Source: Desulfobacula sp.
Lineage (GTDB): Bacteria > Desulfobacterota > Desulfobacteria > Desulfobacterales > Desulfobacteraceae
Assembly: GCA_029940245.1 (NCBI GenBank)
Contig: JAOZRF010000095.1
Span: 1 to 8,739 of the forward strand
Reading direction: 5' to 3'
Length of the DNA stretch: 8,739 nt
Part shown: positions 1-6,653 of the stretch, piece after piece
How the letters are laid out: each line of letters opens with the position of its first letter
Numbering within the stretch: the stretch's first letter is position 1
Notes under the pieces: model-generated
What the model was told of the DNA's origin: nothing
Seen by the model: the letters and a program-made list of their open reading frames with translations, nothing else
Databases searched by the model: none
Program-made: the position numbers and the translations under genes

Positions 1-1
1 G

Positions 2-1375
2 TATACCTATAAGACTGAAAGAATCTTCAAGAACATTATTGATAAAAATATGGTTGTTTATCAATCAGCCGAGGCCTTGAGCACATCCCTTGTCAACCAG
101 AAAGGATTTATATCCTATTACCTTCTGGATCATGACCCGTCCTGGATTGATAAGTGCAAAAAGTACAGGCTGCTTTTTGATAAACATCTTGTGCTGTTGA
201 AATCCCTTGTGGAAGAACAATGGGAAAAAAAAGCCGTGGGCCAGATTGAATCCAAATATAAGAAGTATGTTACAAGTAAAGATAAAGTTATTGAATTTTA
301 TAAATCAGGTGAATATGCTAAAGGATCAGTGCTTCATAAAAAAATAAGACAAGATTTTTTTAAAATCATAGAATTATGTGAACAATTTAAAATCTTTCAT
401 AAAAACAAGATTTCCGATGCAATCAACATAAGCCGGATAGAATCCAATAAGCTCAGATATATTGCGCTTCTGGCAATTATTACAGTTGTAGTCCTGAGCC
501 TTCTGATAAATTATATTTTTGCCCGCCATATATTGGAACCTATTAGGAAGCTGGCAGAAGAGGCAGATATTATGGGCGGCCAGAAATCCTATTCAAATGA
601 AGTTTTCGCATTAAAGAAAAGTGTTCATGGCTTGATTGAAAATGCAGAATATGCACACCAGGAATTAAAACAAAGCCGGGAAACCCTGATGCTGTCTGAA
701 AAAATGGCTTTATTGGGCAAGCTGGCTGCCGGAACAGCTCACAGTATCAGAAATCCGTTGACTTCTGTAAAGATGCGACTTTTTTCATTGAACCGGTCCT
801 GTAATTTTACAAAGCATCAAAGTGAAGATTTCAAGGTTATTTCCGACGAGATAAAGCAGATAAATAAAATTCTTGAAAATTTTCTGGAATTTTCCCGCCC
901 GCCTAAACTTACGATGAAAAAAATGAGCCCGTCCATTGTTGTGGACAGCGCCCTGCATCTTTTAGAACAGCGGTTGAAATCCTATCATGTGACTACACGG
1001 GTGATTCGTCATCATCCTCTCAGCGATACATTAATAGATCCTGAACAGCTCAAGGAGGTCATCGTAAATATCATTGTCAATGCATGTGAAGCAATGGACA
1101 AGAGTGGTCTTATCATCATCCATGAAGAAGAAACTCATGTGGAGCCTCTTAAGAAAGTCAATGTGATCCGGATAATAGATGATGGCAAAGGAATCCCTCA
1201 AGAAATCAAAGAACAGATCTTTAATCCTTTTTTTACCACCAAAGATGAGGGAACAGGCCTTGGCTTGAGTATTGCCTTTAATATTATAAATGAACATGGG
1301 GGATGGCTGGATGTGGCCAGTGAACAAGGCCAGGGCGCATCCTTTGTTATTACGCTTCCCATAAAGGAATCATAA
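2..1375 (+). CDS. Membrane-bound sensor histidine kinase, N-terminus outside window
   Basis: This is a two-component sensor kinase that should autophosphorylate and pass phosphate to the regulator encoded next door. The frame is open to the left edge, so the ATG at 50 is only an internal methionine; the first transmembrane helix must lie upstream. Visible parts in order: a mostly helical extracytoplasmic region (2-455), a transmembrane helix (about 458-523, YIALLAIITVVVLSLLINYI), a short HAMP-like linker starting with EPIRKL (536-680), a HisKA dimerisation domain (692-898), and a HATPase domain with N-box NIIVNACEAM (1067-1096), G1 DDGKGI (1178-1195), FNPFFTTK (1220-1243) and G2 GTGLGLS (1250-1270). 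The phospho-acceptor histidine is at 740-742 in AHSIRNPL; the next residue is Ser where most HisKA kinases have Glu or Asp. The ligand cannot be told from sequence. It lies one base upstream of the regulator, so the two are surely co-transcribed. Confidence 0.93.
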   Translation, partial: YTYKTERIFKNIIDKNMVVYQSAEALSTSLVNQKGFISYYLLDHDPSWIDKCKKYRLLFDKHLVLLKSLVEEQWEKKAVGQIESKYKKYVTSKDKVIEFYKSGEYAKGSVLHKKIRQDFFKIIELCEQFKIFHKNKISDAINISRIESNKLRYIALLAIITVVVLSLLINYIFARHILEPIRKLAEEADIMGGQKSYSNEVFALKKSVHGLIENAEYAHQELKQSRETLMLSEKMALLGKLAAGTAHSIRNPLTSVKMRLFSLNRSCNFTKHQSEDFKVISDEIKQINKILENFLEFSRPPKLTMKKMSPSIVVDSALHLLEQRLKSYHVTTRVIRHHPLSDTLIDPEQLKEVIVNIIVNACEAMDKSGLIIIHEEETHVEPLKKVNVIRIIDDGKGIPQEIKEQIFNPFFTTKDEGTGLGLSIAFNIINEHGGWLDVASEQGQGASFVITLPIKES

Positions 1376-1376
1376 T

Positions 1377-2801
1377 ATGCATACGATTTTAGTCATTGAT
1401 GATGATGATCAGTTAAGAATAAGTTTTAGCAAGCTTTTAAAAGAAGAAAATTATGCAGTGATCAGTGCTGCTTCCGGTGAAGCCGGAATTGAGATTATTG
1501 AAAAAAATTTCCTGGATCTGGTTATCCTGGATATGCGGCTGCCCGGAATAAACGGAATGGAAACGTTTAAACGCATCAAGAAAATTGATTCAAAACTGCC
1601 CGTGATCATTATCACGGCTTATGGAACCACTCAGATTGCCATAGAAGCCACCAAAATGGGGGCCTATGATTATGTGCTCAAGCCTTTTGATGTACCTGAG
1701 ATGCTGAATTTGATCGAACAGGCCATTGAGGCTGGATATTTTATGCGATCCCCGGTTAAAGTGGATGCTTCCCCTGATAAACAGTCCGGAGATGCCATTA
1801 TCGGTCAAAGCAGGCTCATGCAGAATGTTTATAAATCCATTGGCAGAGTTTCTCAAACCGATGCAAGCGTTTTAATCCTGGGTGAATCCGGGACGGGAAA
1901 AGAATTGGTGGCAAGGGCCATCTACCAGCATGGGATTCGTTCGGACAAGGCTTTTTTGATCATTAATTGCGTGGCCATACCTGAAAATCTTCTTGAGAGT
2001 GAATTGTTTGGTTATGAAAAAGGGGCTTTTACCGGTGCTTCCCAGCGCCATATCGGGAAAGTTGAACAGGCAAATGGCGGCACAGTGTTTCTGGATGAAA
2101 TTGGGGACATGCCCTTAAATATACAGGGCAAAATTTTAAGATTGCTCCAGGAAAAAAGCATTGAAAGACTGGGAGGTGAAGAAACCATTCCCGTGGATGT
2201 CAGGATTATTGCAGCCACCAATAAAAATCTGGAACAGGCAATCGCAGATGAGAAATTCCGGGAAGATTTATATTTCCGCTTAAAAGTGGTTACACTGGAG
2301 CTTCCGCCATTGAGGGACAGAAGAGACGATATCACAAGTTTGATATTATATTATATGGTTAAATTTTCCAATGAATTAAAGATTGATAATCCCGGGATTC
2401 AAGAAGACGCTTTAAATCTTCTAAATCAGTATGACTGGCCGGGAAATATAAGGGAGCTGTCAAATTTGATACACAAAGTTCTTATTTTCAACAGAGGTGC
2501 CCCAATTTCTTTGACAGACCTGGAACAGGTAATAAATAAAAAAGAAAAAAGTAAATTGTTGGAAAATGCTGAAATAAGTGATATCAAGGCGTGGGTCCGG
2601 CAATTATTATCCAATAAATCGGAAAATTATAAATTTGATGATTTCATAGACATTGTTTCAGGTATTGTGATTTCCGAAGCTTTGAAAATAACCAATGGAA
2701 ACCGTTCCCAGGCAGCCAAATTATTAAATCTATCAAGACCTACAATACATGCCAAAATCGATAAATATAAAATCAGGCTTAAAACTGAAATATCAGATTA
2801 G
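1377..2801 (+). CDS. NtrC-family sigma-54-dependent response regulator
   Basis: This is a 474-residue transcriptional activator of sigma-54 promoters. The receiver domain (about 3-118) has the acidic pocket at D8-D10, phospho-acceptor D52 in LDMRLPG, T80 and K102. The AAA+ domain (about 140-370) has Walker A GESGTGKE (169-176), the sigma-54 contact loop GAFTGA (216-221), Walker B GGTVFLDEIGD (234-244), sensor I ATN (280-282) and WPGNIREL (354-361). A Fis-type helix-turn-helix ends the protein (RSQAAKLLNLSRPTIHAKID, 443-462). All key motifs are intact, so it should be fully active. The ATG at 1377 follows an AAAGGAA ribosome-binding site and starts one base after the kinase stop, implying translational coupling. 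The domain order and length match the AtoC/ZraR/NtrC group, but the target genes cannot be named. The sigma-54 promoter at 7933-7948 is one candidate target within this window. Confidence 0.97.
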   Translation: MHTILVIDDDDQLRISFSKLLKEENYAVISAASGEAGIEIIEKNFLDLVILDMRLPGINGMETFKRIKKIDSKLPVIIITAYGTTQIAIEATKMGAYDYVLKPFDVPEMLNLIEQAIEAGYFMRSPVKVDASPDKQSGDAIIGQSRLMQNVYKSIGRVSQTDASVLILGESGTGKELVARAIYQHGIRSDKAFLIINCVAIPENLLESELFGYEKGAFTGASQRHIGKVEQANGGTVFLDEIGDMPLNIQGKILRLLQEKSIERLGGEETIPVDVRIIAATNKNLEQAIADEKFREDLYFRLKVVTLELPPLRDRRDDITSLILYYMVKFSNELKIDNPGIQEDALNLLNQYDWPGNIRELSNLIHKVLIFNRGAPISLTDLEQVINKKEKSKLLENAEISDIKAWVRQLLSNKSENYKFDDFIDIVSGIVISEALKITNGNRSQAAKLLNLSRPTIHAKIDKYKIRLKTEISD

Positions 2802-2879
2802 CAGGCCATGCAAGCCTGAGCCCGTCTGCAAGAACTTAAGACCGAAAGTTGAGTTAGTGAACAACAATGAGCGCAACAA
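2802..2879 (+). other. Gap with short hairpin and a possible 3' gene remnant
   Basis: The gap after the activator holds a small inverted repeat, CAGGC/GCCTG (2803-2807 and 2815-2819, 7-nt loop), without a following T-run, so it is not a convincing terminator. One frame stays open from 2803 to a TGA at 2881-2883. That TGA overlaps the ATG (2880-2882) of the ABC ATPase remnant as ATGA, the overlap usual in translationally coupled operons. The frame has no clear start and the encoded tail (ending NNNERNK) is not recognised. It may be the 3' stub of a deleted upstream gene, or chance. Confidence 0.25.
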
Positions 2880-2939
2880 ATGATTGTACTGGATAACGTT
2901 ACAAAGGAATTTGGCAGTTTAACGGCCGTTGATCAAGTT
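2880..2939 (+). pseudogene. ABC transporter ATP-binding protein, 5' fragment only
   Basis: The codons from ATG 2880 read MIVLDNVTKEFGSLTAVDQV, the typical first beta-strand and A-loop region of an ABC ATPase (I-L-x-N-V-T-K-x-F-G-x-L-T-A-V-D). No Walker A, Q-loop, signature or Walker B follows. The frame instead runs through DNA that encodes permease sequence in another frame and stops at 3036-3038, so only about 18-20 residues of the ATPase remain. The fragment is fused out of frame to the permease remnant that begins near 2930. A single deletion removing the rest of the ATPase gene and the start of the permease gene explains this best. It is surely non-functional as an ATPase. Confidence 0.75.
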
Positions 2940-3444
2940 CTGGGAATATGTGCTGGGTCGAATCGTCGGAATTTGGTTGTTTTCTTCATGTTTTATGCTG
3001 CTGTTGCATCTGGCAATATTTTTAATTGTCTGGTTTAATACCAATGAAATGATTTTTGGATATCTTTTAGCCTCACTTGTCTGCTCGGTAAATCTTTTTT
3101 TTATGATTTCAGCAGTCTGTCTGTTTTCTTTGTTTGTGCCGGATTTTATCAGCGCAATGTTTGTCATTGGATTGGTGTGTACTGGATTTATCTCCGACGG
3201 GGGTTACAAACTATTAAGCGCTGATGCAGTTAAAGCATTCGCGCCTTCTATAGCAAACACTGATCTTTCTTTGTGGCGTATTTTTTTCCCAAAACTTTTT
3301 ATGGTGCAGATATATGGAGATTCAATAATTTGTCAGAAAAATTTTATGGGTATCGGGCCGATACATCCATTCTTAAACGTGTTTATTTTTATTGTTTTGT
3401 TAGTAATGATAACCCTGTTTATTTTTAGCAAAAAAGAGATATAG
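2929..3444 (+). pseudogene. ABC-2 type transporter permease, C-terminal remnant
   Basis: This frame encodes 171 residues starting at a TTG that has no ribosome-binding site. The sequence opens in the middle of a permease motif (FWEYVLGRIVGIW, like the R-x-x-Y-L-L-G-K/R-x-x-G segment of ABC-2 permeases). It then has hydrophobic stretches at about residues 11-35, 42-70, 77-93 and 150-166, and ends in the family-typical basic tail SKKEI. Between the last two helices, IFFPKLFMVQIYGDSI resembles the conserved F-P-N-L-x-x-F-N region of this group. Full-length relatives usually have about 240-280 residues and six helices, so roughly the first third is missing, including helix 1. With its ATPase reduced to a stub just upstream and in another frame, this gene is very likely dead. 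A short membrane protein made from the TTG cannot be excluded. Confidence 0.7.
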
Positions 3445-3484
3445 CCCGCAAATAAAGCCGCTGATTGAAGGGTCTGTAAAGTAA

Positions 3485-3549
3485 GGGTGGTCATATATTC
3501 CCTGGATTAACGCCAATTAATCCAGAAGAGGAGAATGAAATGATCACCC
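3485..3549 (+). promoter_or_regulatory. Possible structured mRNA leader covering a start codon
   Basis: Two nested inverted repeats are visible. The inner hairpin is perfect: CTGGATTAA (3502-3510), a 6-nt loop CGCCAA, then TTAATCCAG (3517-3525). The outer arms are GGGTGGTCAT (3485-3494) and ATGATCACCC (3540-3549), ten pairs with one G-U. The right outer arm contains the ATG of the 17-codon ORF, while the strong Shine-Dalgarno GAGGAG lies unpaired at about 3529-3534 between the two helices. As RNA this would hide the start codon and leave the ribosome-binding site in a bulge, which suggests translational control. No T-run follows the hairpin, so a terminator is unlikely. An operator read as DNA, or an end of a mobile element, are alternatives. 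Confidence 0.45.
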
Positions 3550-3593
3550 GGGGAAAACTTATCAAGCGTTTAGGGTTCGCTCTGCAATACTAA
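3540..3593 (+). CDS. 17-residue ORF with strong RBS; leader peptide or gene remnant
   Basis: The ORF MITRGKLIKRLGFALQY begins at an ATG preceded by AAGAGGAGAATGAA, one of the best ribosome-binding sites in the window. It ends with TAA at 3591-3593, overlapping by four bases the stop end of the minus-strand 110-residue gene. The peptide is basic (two Arg and three Lys) and amphipathic-looking, and matches no family I recognise. The good initiation site and the preceding stem structure argue that this was, or is, a translated start. Either it is a tiny peptide or it is the 5' end of a gene cut off here, as happened to the ABC genes just upstream. No downstream + strand gene exists for a leader peptide to control. 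Confidence 0.3.
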   Translation: MITRGKLIKRLGFALQY

Positions 3594-3922
3594 TGCCCGC
3601 TTGCGCCTCTTCCGGATATACCCCTTCCTGCAAGCGGATTATAAAGCTTCATGATAGCAAATTTCATACAATCAAGGGTCTTTACTTCCGATATGACTGC
3701 CATAAGTGTATTCGTCCCATTTTCAGGCAGTACGCATGCATTAGAATCGTCGAATGTAAGACTCTCAAAGCCTTTAACAAGTTTCTTTTTATCCTTTTTT
3801 GTCATTTCCACCTGAATCGCCTTCTTGCCGTCTATTTCAGTGATTTTATCAGCCAAGCCTGCATCTTCGATTTGTTTGAGTTTTGCATCATCCAAAAAAA
3901 CATTAATGTAAAAGTCCGCCAT
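3590..3922 (-). CDS. Small protein of unknown function, 110 residues
   Basis: I do not recognise this family. The start at 3922 (MADFYINVF) is set by an AGGAGA ribosome-binding site 5 nt upstream (3928-3933); a longer reading from a TTG at 3976 has no support. The protein has no signal peptide or membrane helix. Residues 1-60 are lysine- and aspartate-rich with a TKKDKKK run (41-47). Residues 60-95 look more globular and contain Cys63 and Cys85. The tail ends in two copies of a five-residue unit, GRGIS and GRGAS (99-108), then GH. The gene stands alone, with its own near-consensus promoter about 70 bp upstream, so it is probably well expressed and controlled apart from the transporter operon. 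It is convergent with the 17-codon ORF. Confidence 0.72.
   Translation of the reverse strand: MADFYINVFLDDAKLKQIEDAGLADKITEIDGKKAIQVEMTKKDKKKLVKGFESLTFDDSNACVLPENGTNTLMAVISEVKTLDCMKFAIMKLYNPLAGRGISGRGASGH
3597..3637. repeat. Inverted repeat inside the 3' end of the 110-residue gene
   Basis: CCGCTTGC (3597-3604) and GCAAGCGG (3630-3637) form a perfect 8-bp inverted repeat with a 25-nt spacer. It lies entirely within the last codons of the minus-strand gene and covers the region coding for the GRGIS/GRGAS tail. It is more GC-rich than the surroundings. No T-run follows on either strand, so a simple terminator is not supported. It could form a 3' mRNA structure. Confidence 0.4.
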
Positions 3923-3927
3923 GACTA

Positions 3928-3933
3928 TCTCCT
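3928..3933 (-). promoter_or_regulatory. Ribosome-binding site fixing the start of the 110-residue gene
   Basis: AGGAGA on the minus strand lies 5 nt before the ATG at 3922 and decides that start over the upstream TTG at 3976. Confidence 0.7.
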
Positions 3934-3964
3934 GTTGTTTAAATTTTAAATAAAAAAAATTCCC

Positions 3965-4014
3965 TATTACCTCCAAACTTTATATATGGTTTTTATATTA
4001 TCAATATTACCTCC
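3965..4014 (-). repeat. Two copies of GGAGGTAATA, 40 bp apart
   Basis: On the minus strand GGAGGTAATA occurs at 4014-4005, inside the -35/-10 spacer of the promoter, and again at 3974-3965 in the untranslated leader, exactly 40 bp apart (about four helical turns). Each copy contains GGAGGT, a perfect anti-16S match, but neither precedes a plausible start codon. They could be operator half-sites, or ribosome stand-by sites in the case of the leader copy. Chance in AT-rich DNA is possible but not likely for ten bases at this distance. Confidence 0.4.
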
Positions 4015-4020
4015 TGTCAA
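3992..4020 (-). promoter_or_regulatory. Sigma-70-type promoter for the 110-residue gene
   Basis: The minus strand reads TTGACA (4020-4015), a 17-bp spacer, then TATAAA (3997-3992): a perfect -35, five of six bases in the -10, and ideal spacing. Transcription would start near 3985 and give a leader of about 60 nt before the ATG at 3922. The CBS gene ends 80 bp upstream, so this promoter makes the small gene independent of the transporter operon. Confidence 0.7.
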
Positions 4021-4079
4021 GAAACTATTCTTGCGTTTTTTACCACGTTTCTATCTCAAATCGAATTGTGAACCAAAAG

Positions 4080-4103
4080 TTCAAGATTTTTTTCAAGATT
4101 ATT
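4080..4103. repeat. 12-bp tandem duplication at the 3' end of the CBS gene
   Basis: TTCAAGATTTTT (4080-4091) is followed at once by TTCAAGATTATT (4092-4103), 11 of 12 bases alike. It spans the stop codon of the CBS-domain gene (4099-4101). It looks like a slippage product; no function is evident. I see no convincing terminator for the operon here. Confidence 0.4.
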
Positions 4104-4662
4104 TTTTTATAATTAAATCACAAATAAGTTTAAAAATGTCTGTAAGTCTTAATATTCCGATAACCTTGTCTTGTTTTAGTACAAGCAAAGACTGGTGGTG
4201 GCCCATGATAAACTGATGTATAGCTTCTGGAATCGTGATGTCTTCATTAACATATTCACCTTCCTGGGGAGAATACATTATTTCTTTAACTTTTCTGTTT
4301 TTTGTTTTTTTTACAAGGGATTCACAATTTTCATCCCAGAGATCGTAATTTTCAATCAGAGAATGAAGGAAATCATTGCTTAAGCCGAATCGTGATAAAC
4401 CCATCTTGGCCAGGTAATCAGTATGTCCAAACAGGCTATATTTGGGTTCAAGTGCTTTTAAGATATCTAATTCGCTGACTTTTCCCGTAATCGTGCCGGT
4501 TTTGTCATAGGCGAGAATTGCCCGGTGTTTATAGGCATCGGCAGATATCTTTTTTTGCGATTGATAAAGGGTTTTGATCGCCTTTTCAAGGGTATCATTT
4601 TCATTTACAGTAGCGTACTCACTTAAAGGAATCATTATGTCTTTAACTTTTCTTTTATCCAT
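4099..4662 (-). CDS. Protein with two CBS domains
   Basis: This is a soluble 187-residue protein with a CBS pair (Bateman module), a fold that usually binds adenine nucleotides and regulates enzymes, channels or transporters. CBS1 (about 5-72) opens VKDIMIP and contains VNENDTLEKAIKTL and a closing TGKVSELDILKAL. CBS2 (about 124-184) opens VKEIMYSP and contains VNEDITIPEAIHQFI, HHQSLLVL and GILRLTDIFKLI. About 50 residues separate them (73-122), more than in many CBS pairs, perhaps for dimer or partner contacts. No enzymatic or DNA-binding domain is attached. Its start at 4662 has an AAGGAT ribosome-binding site, and it follows the transporter gene by 20 nt in the same operon. The likely job, by inference, is nucleotide-dependent control of the transporter. 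It is the last gene of the operon. Confidence 0.9.
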   Translation of the reverse strand: MDKRKVKDIMIPLSEYATVNENDTLEKAIKTLYQSQKKISADAYKHRAILAYDKTGTITGKVSELDILKALEPKYSLFGHTDYLAKMGLSRFGLSNDFLHSLIENYDLWDENCESLVKKTKNRKVKEIMYSPQEGEYVNEDITIPEAIHQFIMGHHQSLLVLKQDKVIGILRLTDIFKLICDLIIKK

Positions 4663-4682
4663 TTTTGTATCCTTATATTTTA

Positions 4683-6155
4683 TTATTTTATCAGTATGGG
4701 CATGCCCATAAGCGGCCAGATAACGAAAATAGCAAGTCCAACTACAACAATTAACATGATACTGGCAGGGATCCCAGCTAAGAAAAATTCTCCTGTTGTG
4801 AACTGTTTTGAATCATAGGCAATGGCATTGGGAGCCGCGCCTACCAGAAGCAAAAAGGGCATGCCGGCTGTTACAAGAGCCGCAAACAGGATAACTTCCG
4901 GTGCCACGCCCAGATAAGGTGCAATAACCAGGGCAACGGGCAGGGAAATGGCAATGGCAGCTACATTCATGATAAAATTGGTCATAATCATGACAAAAAA
5001 AGCAATGCTCATGACAAAAACAAACCAGTGTGATTCCTTGAACATGCTCAACCAGTTAATGGCAAGCCATTCTGCTGCACCCGTTTCCCAGAGACAGAAT
5101 CCGATGCTCATGGCTCCACCGAACAACAGGATAATATTCCATGGGATCGATTCAAGATCCCTGATATCAAGAATCCGCAACACAAAGAACAGAATCGTTG
5201 AAACAAGGATGATGGCTGTTTTGTCCAGAGGTTTTAAAACAGGAACAAATTGTTTTACAGACATTACAAAGATACAGACAAAAATAATGGTGGCTGCAAT
5301 TATTTCATTTTTTGTAATTCTTCCCATTGCAGCGCTCAGATTTTTTGCTTTTTCTTTGAGTCCCGGGATGGTTTTTTTTTCAGGTTTGAAAAAAATCATG
5401 AAAAATCCCCACAAAAGGAATGTCATGGCCCATCCCACAGGGAACATATAAAAGGTGAGTTCAAAAAAACTGATATCTCTTCCAATAATGTCTTTGAAAA
5501 AACCAAGTGCAACGGCTCCCCTTGCCGCACCCAGCAAGGTGATAATACTTCCTGCACCGGCAACAAATGCCATACCGATGAATAATCCTTTCCCGAATTT
5601 TGTAGGGGTGTCATCATCTGAATACATTGCATAGATGGTCATCAGAAGGGGGTACATGGTTGCAGCTACAGCCGTATGGGCCATTATGTGGGTGAGAGCC
5701 GAGGTCACAACAAAACATCCAAGATAGATCATGCTGGTCTTCTCGCCCACAACTATCAGCATTTTATAGGCAAGTCGCCTTGTAAGGCCGGTTTTTGTAA
5801 AAACCATACCAATGACCAGGGAAGCAAAAATAAACAGCACCGAGGGTGTCATAAAATCTGTAAATGCTTTTTGTGCAGGCCGGACAAAAAAAAGAACCTG
5901 TAAAACCCCTATGGTCAGGCTTGTGATGCCGATGGGGACCACTTCGAACACCCACCAGGTTCCGGCAAGCAGGAATACGGCAAGAGCGCCCTTGGCTTCT
6001 TTGCTCAATATAAAATGTTTGCCTGTGGGGTCAATGGCATCGGGCCATGGCGGGGCAAAGTTAACCACAAAAAAAAGTGTCAGACCAATTAATAAAAAAA
6101 GTATCCGTTTCCAATCAATGAGTATATTCTGTAAAGTTGTTGTTTGAGTTGTCAT
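4683..6155 (-). CDS. DASS/SLC13-family anion symporter with altered SNT motifs
   Basis: This is a 490-residue inner-membrane transporter with about 11-12 hydrophobic segments, the normal length for divalent anion:sodium symporters (dicarboxylates, sulfate and similar). Family landmarks: a two-repeat layout, the segment GAAPNAIAYDSKQFTTGEFF (439-458) matching the conserved P-P-N-A-I-x-x-x-S region, and TNFIMNVAAIAISLPVAL (392-409) matching T-x-F-x-S-N-T-A-x-A-x-x-L-P. The two SNT signatures that bind sodium and substrate carboxylate in VcINDY-type members are changed here to AHT (159-161) and MNV (396-398). The first-repeat sodium loop reads LLGAARGAV (207-215) instead of a PPN form. The substrate is therefore uncertain; in sulfate reducers, DASS proteins have been proposed for sulfate uptake, but I cannot show that here. 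It has an AGGAGA ribosome-binding site and lies 20 nt from genes on both sides. Confidence 0.9.
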   Translation of the reverse strand: MTTQTTTLQNILIDWKRILFLLIGLTLFFVVNFAPPWPDAIDPTGKHFILSKEAKGALAVFLLAGTWWVFEVVPIGITSLTIGVLQVLFFVRPAQKAFTDFMTPSVLFIFASLVIGMVFTKTGLTRRLAYKMLIVVGEKTSMIYLGCFVVTSALTHIMAHTAVAATMYPLLMTIYAMYSDDDTPTKFGKGLFIGMAFVAGAGSIITLLGAARGAVALGFFKDIIGRDISFFELTFYMFPVGWAMTFLLWGFFMIFFKPEKKTIPGLKEKAKNLSAAMGRITKNEIIAATIIFVCIFVMSVKQFVPVLKPLDKTAIILVSTILFFVLRILDIRDLESIPWNIILLFGGAMSIGFCLWETGAAEWLAINWLSMFKESHWFVFVMSIAFFVMIMTNFIMNVAAIAISLPVALVIAPYLGVAPEVILFAALVTAGMPFLLLVGAAPNAIAYDSKQFTTGEFFLAGIPASIMLIVVVGLAIFVIWPLMGMPILIK

Positions 6156-6175
6156 GTTACCATAGTCTCCTGGAA

Positions 6176-6604
6176 TTACCAGCCTCGGGTTTTTAAGATG
6201 TTTTCAATTTCTGCCTGGCGGATTCGTTCGTCATGTTCCTGTTTCAAGGCGTTGGCCTGGGTTATTTTTTCAAGTAGAAGGTCTGTGTCAGCCGGTTTCA
6301 TTAGAAAGTCGAATGCACCCATCTTCATGCCCTTGATGGCATTTTCCACTGTGGCTTCTCCAGTCAGCAAAATAACCGGGGTAAGCGGTTTGAATTTTTT
6401 TATCTCTTTTAAGGCATCAATTCCTGTGATTTCCGGCATCAGAACATCCAGGATAATGACGTCAAAATCAATTTTTTCAGCCATTGCAATGGCACTTTCA
6501 CCTGAAAATACAGTGGTGATGGAAAGATCTCTCAATTCCAGCCGTTGGGCCAGGGTTTCGATAAATTCCTCTTCGTCATCTGCTATCAATACTTTTATTT
6601 TCAT
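6176..6604 (-). CDS. Single-domain response regulator (receiver only)
   Basis: This 142-residue protein is a receiver domain without an output domain. The phosphorylation site is complete: D9/D10, phospho-acceptor D53 in ILDVLMPE, T81 and K103 in LMKPAD. Residues 118-142 form a charged, probably helical tail (ALKQEHDERIRQAEIENIL). It resembles the receiver of the gene just upstream, sharing the MGAFxxLxKPADxD segment, so the two are probably related by duplication. A CAGGAG ribosome-binding site sits 6 nt before the ATG at 6604. With the transporter starting 20 nt after its stop, it likely acts through phosphorylation-dependent protein contact or as a phosphate shuttle, not by binding DNA. 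Confidence 0.93.
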   Translation of the reverse strand: MKIKVLIADDEEEFIETLAQRLELRDLSITTVFSGESAIAMAEKIDFDVIILDVLMPEITGIDALKEIKKFKPLTPVILLTGEATVENAIKGMKMGAFDFLMKPADTDLLLEKITQANALKQEHDERIRQAEIENILKTRGW

Positions 6605-6653
6605 TTTATTCTCCTGTTTTATTTTGAGAAAAGTCCTTAAAAACCCTCATTAC

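Noticed and set aside
2803..2819. CAGGC/GCCTG hairpin as terminator of the left two-component operon
   Set aside because: The stem is short and no T-run follows it.
3485..3640. Integron attC site or CRISPR-like repeat
   Set aside because: There are inverted repeats but no paired core sites with GTTRRRY, no integrase, and no repeated spacer-repeat pattern.
3593..3949. 118-residue + strand frame starting at the end of the 17-codon ORF
   Set aside because: It is antisense to the 110-residue gene, which has its own promoter, ribosome-binding site and more protein-like composition.
3976..3976. TTG start adding 18 residues to the 110-residue protein
   Set aside because: It has no ribosome-binding site, while the ATG at 3922 has a well-placed AGGAGA.
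4070..4093. Hairpin TGAAC/GTTCA followed by AGATTTTTTT read as a + strand terminator
   Set aside because: The stem is only 5 AT-leaning pairs and no + strand gene ends here; on the minus strand, where the CBS gene ends, no T-run follows.
4948..5451. 167-residue + strand open frame, and others at 5250-5585 and 5676-6147
   Set aside because: All are antisense to the transporter gene, whose coding is unmistakable; they have no motif or ribosome-binding site.
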